DNA of 6,864 bases from Tannerella sp. (GTDB lineage: Bacteria; Bacteroidota; Bacteroidia; Bacteroidales; Tannerellaceae), in the NCBI GenBank assembly GCA_031279875.1, contig JAITHS010000265.1, forward strand, positions 1 through 6,864, given 5' to 3'. Both the position numbers and the translations under genes were made by a program. A model generated the notes under the pieces. The model was not told the origin of the DNA, did no database searches, and saw nothing but the letters and a program-made list of their open reading frames with translations. Of the stretch, positions 4,339 through 6,864 are shown piece after piece; the first letter of the stretch is position 1; each line of letters opens with the position of its first letter.

Positions 4339-5343
4339 ATGAAAATAGCAATTGTTGGCACAAGTGGAGCCGTAGGACAAGAGTTTCTGCGGGTGCTGGA
4401 AGAAAGGAATTTCCCTATTACCGACCTGACGCTTTTCGGTTCGTCGAGAAGCGCCGGTCGTGAATATGTCCTCAAAGGGCAAAAATATACCGTCAAAGAG
4501 TTGAAAGATGACGACAGTTTCAAAGGCATTGATTTCGCTTTTGTATCGGCGGGAGGCGGCGTCTCGAAAGAGTTTGCATCGACTATCACCAAATACGGAG
4601 CAATAATGATTGACAATTCAAGCACGTTCAGGATGGACGCCGACGTACCGTTAGTAGTGCCGGAAGTCAATCCGTCGGACGCTCTCATACGCCCGCGAAA
4701 TATCATCGCAAATCCGAACTGTACTACTATCCAAATGGTAGTGGCATTAAACGTGATAGAAAAAATTTCGCATATCCGTAAGGTGCATGTCTCTACTTAT
4801 CAGGCGTCAAGCGGAGCAGGCGCTACGGCTATGGCGGAACTTAAAAAACAGTACGAGCAGATTATCAACGGCGAACAACCGACGGTAGAAAAGTTCTTCT
4901 ATCAGCTGGCTTACAATCTTATTCCGCAGGTCGATGTCTTTACCGACAACGGATACACAAAAGAAGAGATGAAAATGTATAACGAAACGCGCAAAATAAT
5001 GCACTCCGATATAGAAGTAAGCGCTACCTGCGTGCGTGTGCCGGTGATACGCGCCCACAGCGAGGCTACATGGATCGAAACCGAACATCCCGTCAGCGTG
5101 GAGCAGGCACGCGAAGCTTTCGCAGCAGCCGAAGGTATAGTATTGCAGGATGAACCGTCGAAACGCGATTATCCGATGCCGCTCTTTGTTGCCGACAAAG
5201 ACCCTGTTTATGTAGGTCGTATCCGTAAAGACTTGACTAATCCTTGCGGTTTGACGTTCTGGACTGTGAGCGACCAAATCAAAAAAGGCGCCGCTCTTAA
5301 TGCCGTCCAAATTGCAGAGTGGTTAGTGGTTAATAATTTATAA
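4339..5343 (+). CDS. asd: Aspartate-semialdehyde dehydrogenase
   Basis: A full-length 334-residue cytosolic enzyme that reduces aspartyl-4-phosphate to aspartate semialdehyde with NADPH, the branch point to lysine/diaminopimelate, threonine and methionine. The NADP-binding loop is GTSGAVG (7-13); '[10 protein letters not shown]' (70-79) and 'DNSSTFRMD' (92-100) follow. The catalytic cysteine is Cys128 in 'NPNCTT', with the substrate-binding 'YQASSGAG' (154-161) and the '[10 protein letters not shown]' segment (233-242) carrying the active-site His240. The C-terminal '[14 protein letters not shown]' (315-328) is typical. Length and motifs match the shorter (non-enterobacterial) type of the family. 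Its stop is only 3 nt before the next start codon, so the two are probably cotranscribed. Apart from this unusual partner nothing is odd. Confidence 0.95.
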   Translation: MKIAIVGTSGAVGQEFLRVLEERNFPITDLTLFGSSRSAGREYVLKGQKYTVKELKDDDSFKGIDFAFVSAGGGVSKEFASTITKYGAIMIDNSSTFRMDADVPLVVPEVNPSDALIRPRNIIANPNCTTIQMVVALNVIEKISHIRKVHVSTYQASSGAGATAMAELKKQYEQIINGEQPTVEKFFYQLAYNLIPQVDVFTDNGYTKEEMKMYNETRKIMHSDIEVSATCVRVPVIRAHSEATWIETEHPVSVEQAREAFAAAEGIVLQDEPSKRDYPMPLFVADKDPVYVGRIRKDLTNPCGLTFWTVSDQIKKGAALNAVQIAEWLVVNNL

Positions 5344-5346
5344 TAT

Positions 5347-6864
5347 ATGAAGTATTTAAAAATAATATCAATCTTTTTATCCGTCGCAAGCGTGTTGAAT
5401 GCTGCCGACAGACCAAACGTCATCCTCATTTATGCCGACGATTTAAGCAAAGGAATGCTATCGGCATACGGGCAAAAGCAGTTTACTACGCCTGCTATCG
5501 ACAGGCTTTTCAACGGCGGCGTCAGTTTCAACTATGCTTACGGATCTGGATTTTCATACACCGCGCTTGCATCTTTGATTACAGGTTATAACGATTATAG
5601 CACCAAAAACAGACGCATATCGAAAGGCGGAGCATTTGAAGTTATCGACACAATGATGATAACCAAAATGGAACAATTCATTGAAGGCTCAAACACTGCT
5701 TTGCCGCACAACGATTACTATCTGCCGCAATTATTCAGCGCGGCAGGCTATATGACGGCTCAAATCGGTATGCTCGGATGGGGTAAAACTACCTCCCGCG
5801 CACAAATCAAATCTCACGGATGGGATTATTTCTACGGCTATCTCGACCACAAACGCAGTAAGGGATATTATCCGCCGTTCTTGTTTGAAAACGGTAACGT
5901 AGTATTTGTAGAAGGAAATACACGCTCCGACTGCGGCAGAAGCATAATGCCGGAAACGCAGACGGCTTTCGACGACAGGCATAACATAGAAGGCAAAGCA
6001 GTCTATGCTCCCGATTTGTTCCTCGAAAAGTCGCTCGCTTTTATCCGTCAAAACAAATCCGTGCCGTTCTTTTTGATGTACTCCTCGCCTCTGCCGCACG
6101 GACCGGTTGCCGTTCCCGCTATCGACGCCGAAATTGCCGCTAACGACAATCTCTCGCAGATAGAAAAAGAATACGCATCAATGATTAAATATTTTGATAA
6201 CCAGATAGATATTATCATAAAAGAAATACAATCTCTCGGCATTGAAAAAAATACTCTCATAGTATTTACATCCGGCAACGGACATGAGATATGCTACCGT
6301 CAGGATGGGCGCATCGAAGCACCTTATATCGACAAGTCAAACAAATCACGTTTTGACGGCTCTTACAGCAAGTATTACGGCTACAAGGCGGGTGATGTGT
6401 TCAACGGCAACGGCGACCTTGCCGGTCTCAAAGGCAGCAACCTCGAAGGCGGTATCCGTGTGCCGCTCGTCTTTTATCAAAAAGGCAAACTTACAAAACG
6501 CTCTTCCGACGAAATCGTGGCGGGATATGATTTCCTGCCGATGATGGCTGATATGCTTAATGTAAAATTGATATTCCCCAAAGACGGCGAATCTTATTTG
6601 AAAACCCTGACAAAAAACTCACGCTTACCCAAAAACAAATATATCGTCGTAACAGCCGACGAAGGCCCTGCTATAATCGGCAACGACGGCTGGAAATTAC
6701 GCTACTTCTCGCCCAAGAAAACATACGAACTATACGACATCCGCAAAGACCCCGCCGAAAAATACGACCTGTCGATGCGCTACCCCGAAAAAGTTGAAGC
6801 GATGACAAAAAAACTCCTCGAAATGACCGGCGGCAACCTCATGAGCGGAGTGATATACGATTAA
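5347..6864 (+). CDS. Secreted sulfatase-fold protein with degenerate active site
   Basis: A complete 505-residue protein ending at the window edge. Residues 1-20 are a Sec signal peptide (KYLK, then a hydrophobic run to LNAA), so it acts in the periplasm or outside. The alkaline phosphatase/sulfatase fold is clear: 'PNVILIYADDL' (23-33) with metal ligands Asp31 and Asp32, 'PFFLMYSSPLPHGP' (240-253) with His251, 'LKGSNLEGGIRVPLVFY' (361-377) with Lys362, and a C-terminal 'YELYDIRKDPAEKYDL' (460-475). Key residues are altered. The formylglycine motif C/S-x-P/A-S-R is S-Y-T-A-L at 70-74 (Ser70, no Pro, no Arg). The 'IGKWGLG' lysine loop is IGMLGWG (140-146), without Lys. 'TSDNG' is TSGNG (308-312), with Gly310 for the metal-binding Asp. 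Ordinary sulfatase activity is therefore unlikely; a binding protein, a different phospho- or sulfo-transfer activity, or a decaying gene remain possible. The frame itself is intact and codon use resembles asd. Confidence 0.85.
   Translation: MKYLKIISIFLSVASVLNAADRPNVILIYADDLSKGMLSAYGQKQFTTPAIDRLFNGGVSFNYAYGSGFSYTALASLITGYNDYSTKNRRISKGGAFEVIDTMMITKMEQFIEGSNTALPHNDYYLPQLFSAAGYMTAQIGMLGWGKTTSRAQIKSHGWDYFYGYLDHKRSKGYYPPFLFENGNVVFVEGNTRSDCGRSIMPETQTAFDDRHNIEGKAVYAPDLFLEKSLAFIRQNKSVPFFLMYSSPLPHGPVAVPAIDAEIAANDNLSQIEKEYASMIKYFDNQIDIIIKEIQSLGIEKNTLIVFTSGNGHEICYRQDGRIEAPYIDKSNKSRFDGSYSKYYGYKAGDVFNGNGDLAGLKGSNLEGGIRVPLVFYQKGKLTKRSSDEIVAGYDFLPMMADMLNVKLIFPKDGESYLKTLTKNSRLPKNKYIVVTADEGPAIIGNDGWKLRYFSPKKTYELYDIRKDPAEKYDLSMRYPEKVEAMTKKLLEMTGGNLMSGVIYD

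Noticed and set aside
4275..4706. 143-codon minus-strand frame opposite asd
   Set aside because: It is a shadow of asd, has no family resemblance, and overlaps the divergent promoter region.
4807..5310. 167-codon minus-strand frame opposite asd
   Set aside because: Antisense shadow of a strongly conserved enzyme, with a cysteine- and phenylalanine-rich composition typical of such frames.

Overview
The window looks like a chromosomal fragment from a Bacteroidales-type member of the Bacteroidota. Three spacers carry promoters of the Bacteroidota form (a TTTG-like -33 box, 20 nt, then TAnnTTTG). The asparagine-tip AT repeats (TTAATTTTTAATT), TTGAGAG repeats and GGGGACGA repeats are of the kind often seen between genes in this group. 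The genes lack strong Shine-Dalgarno sequences. Taxonomy is inferred from these signs only.

Layout. Positions 1-108 (minus) hold the first 36 codons of a gene that leaves the window, resembling the DUF6261 family. Positions 109-957 are a repeat-packed stretch without a convincing gene: four kinds of short tandem repeat, a 42-bp tandem array, a 29-bp-armed hairpin, three copies of a palindromic CTTGCAG...CTGCAAG module and a 55-bp inverted repeat pair. One good promoter (764-795, minus) points into it. Positions 958-4195 (minus) are a tight three-gene unit with overlapping ends: a Crp/Fnr-type regulator, an ABC ATPase fused behind a DUF1893 domain, and an ABC-3 family permease fused to a TroA/ZnuA-like solute-binding domain. 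Positions 4196-4338 are a divergent promoter region. Positions 4339-6864 (plus) hold asd (aspartate-semialdehyde dehydrogenase) and, 3 nt later, a secreted sulfatase-fold protein that ends exactly at the window edge.

How the genes fit. The minus-strand unit appears to be a complete metal-ion importer built from only two polypeptides (normally three), with a regulator translated first. The ATPase has all nucleotide-binding motifs. The solute-binding half begins at an internal lipobox just after the last permease helix, so one polypeptide could give both a membrane channel and a tethered or cleavable lipoprotein. Metal identity (zinc or manganese) cannot be read from the sequence, and the metal-ligand pattern is not that of classical ZnuA.

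The plus-strand pair joins a housekeeping enzyme of lysine/threonine/methionine synthesis with a sulfatase homologue whose formylglycine motif, active-site lysine and one metal-binding aspartate are all altered, so it is probably not an ordinary sulfatase. The strongest points for follow-up are the DUF1893-ATPase fusion, the permease-lipoprotein fusion, the degenerate sulfatase, and the repeat block, whose 42-bp units vary mostly at synonymous positions in one minus-strand frame.
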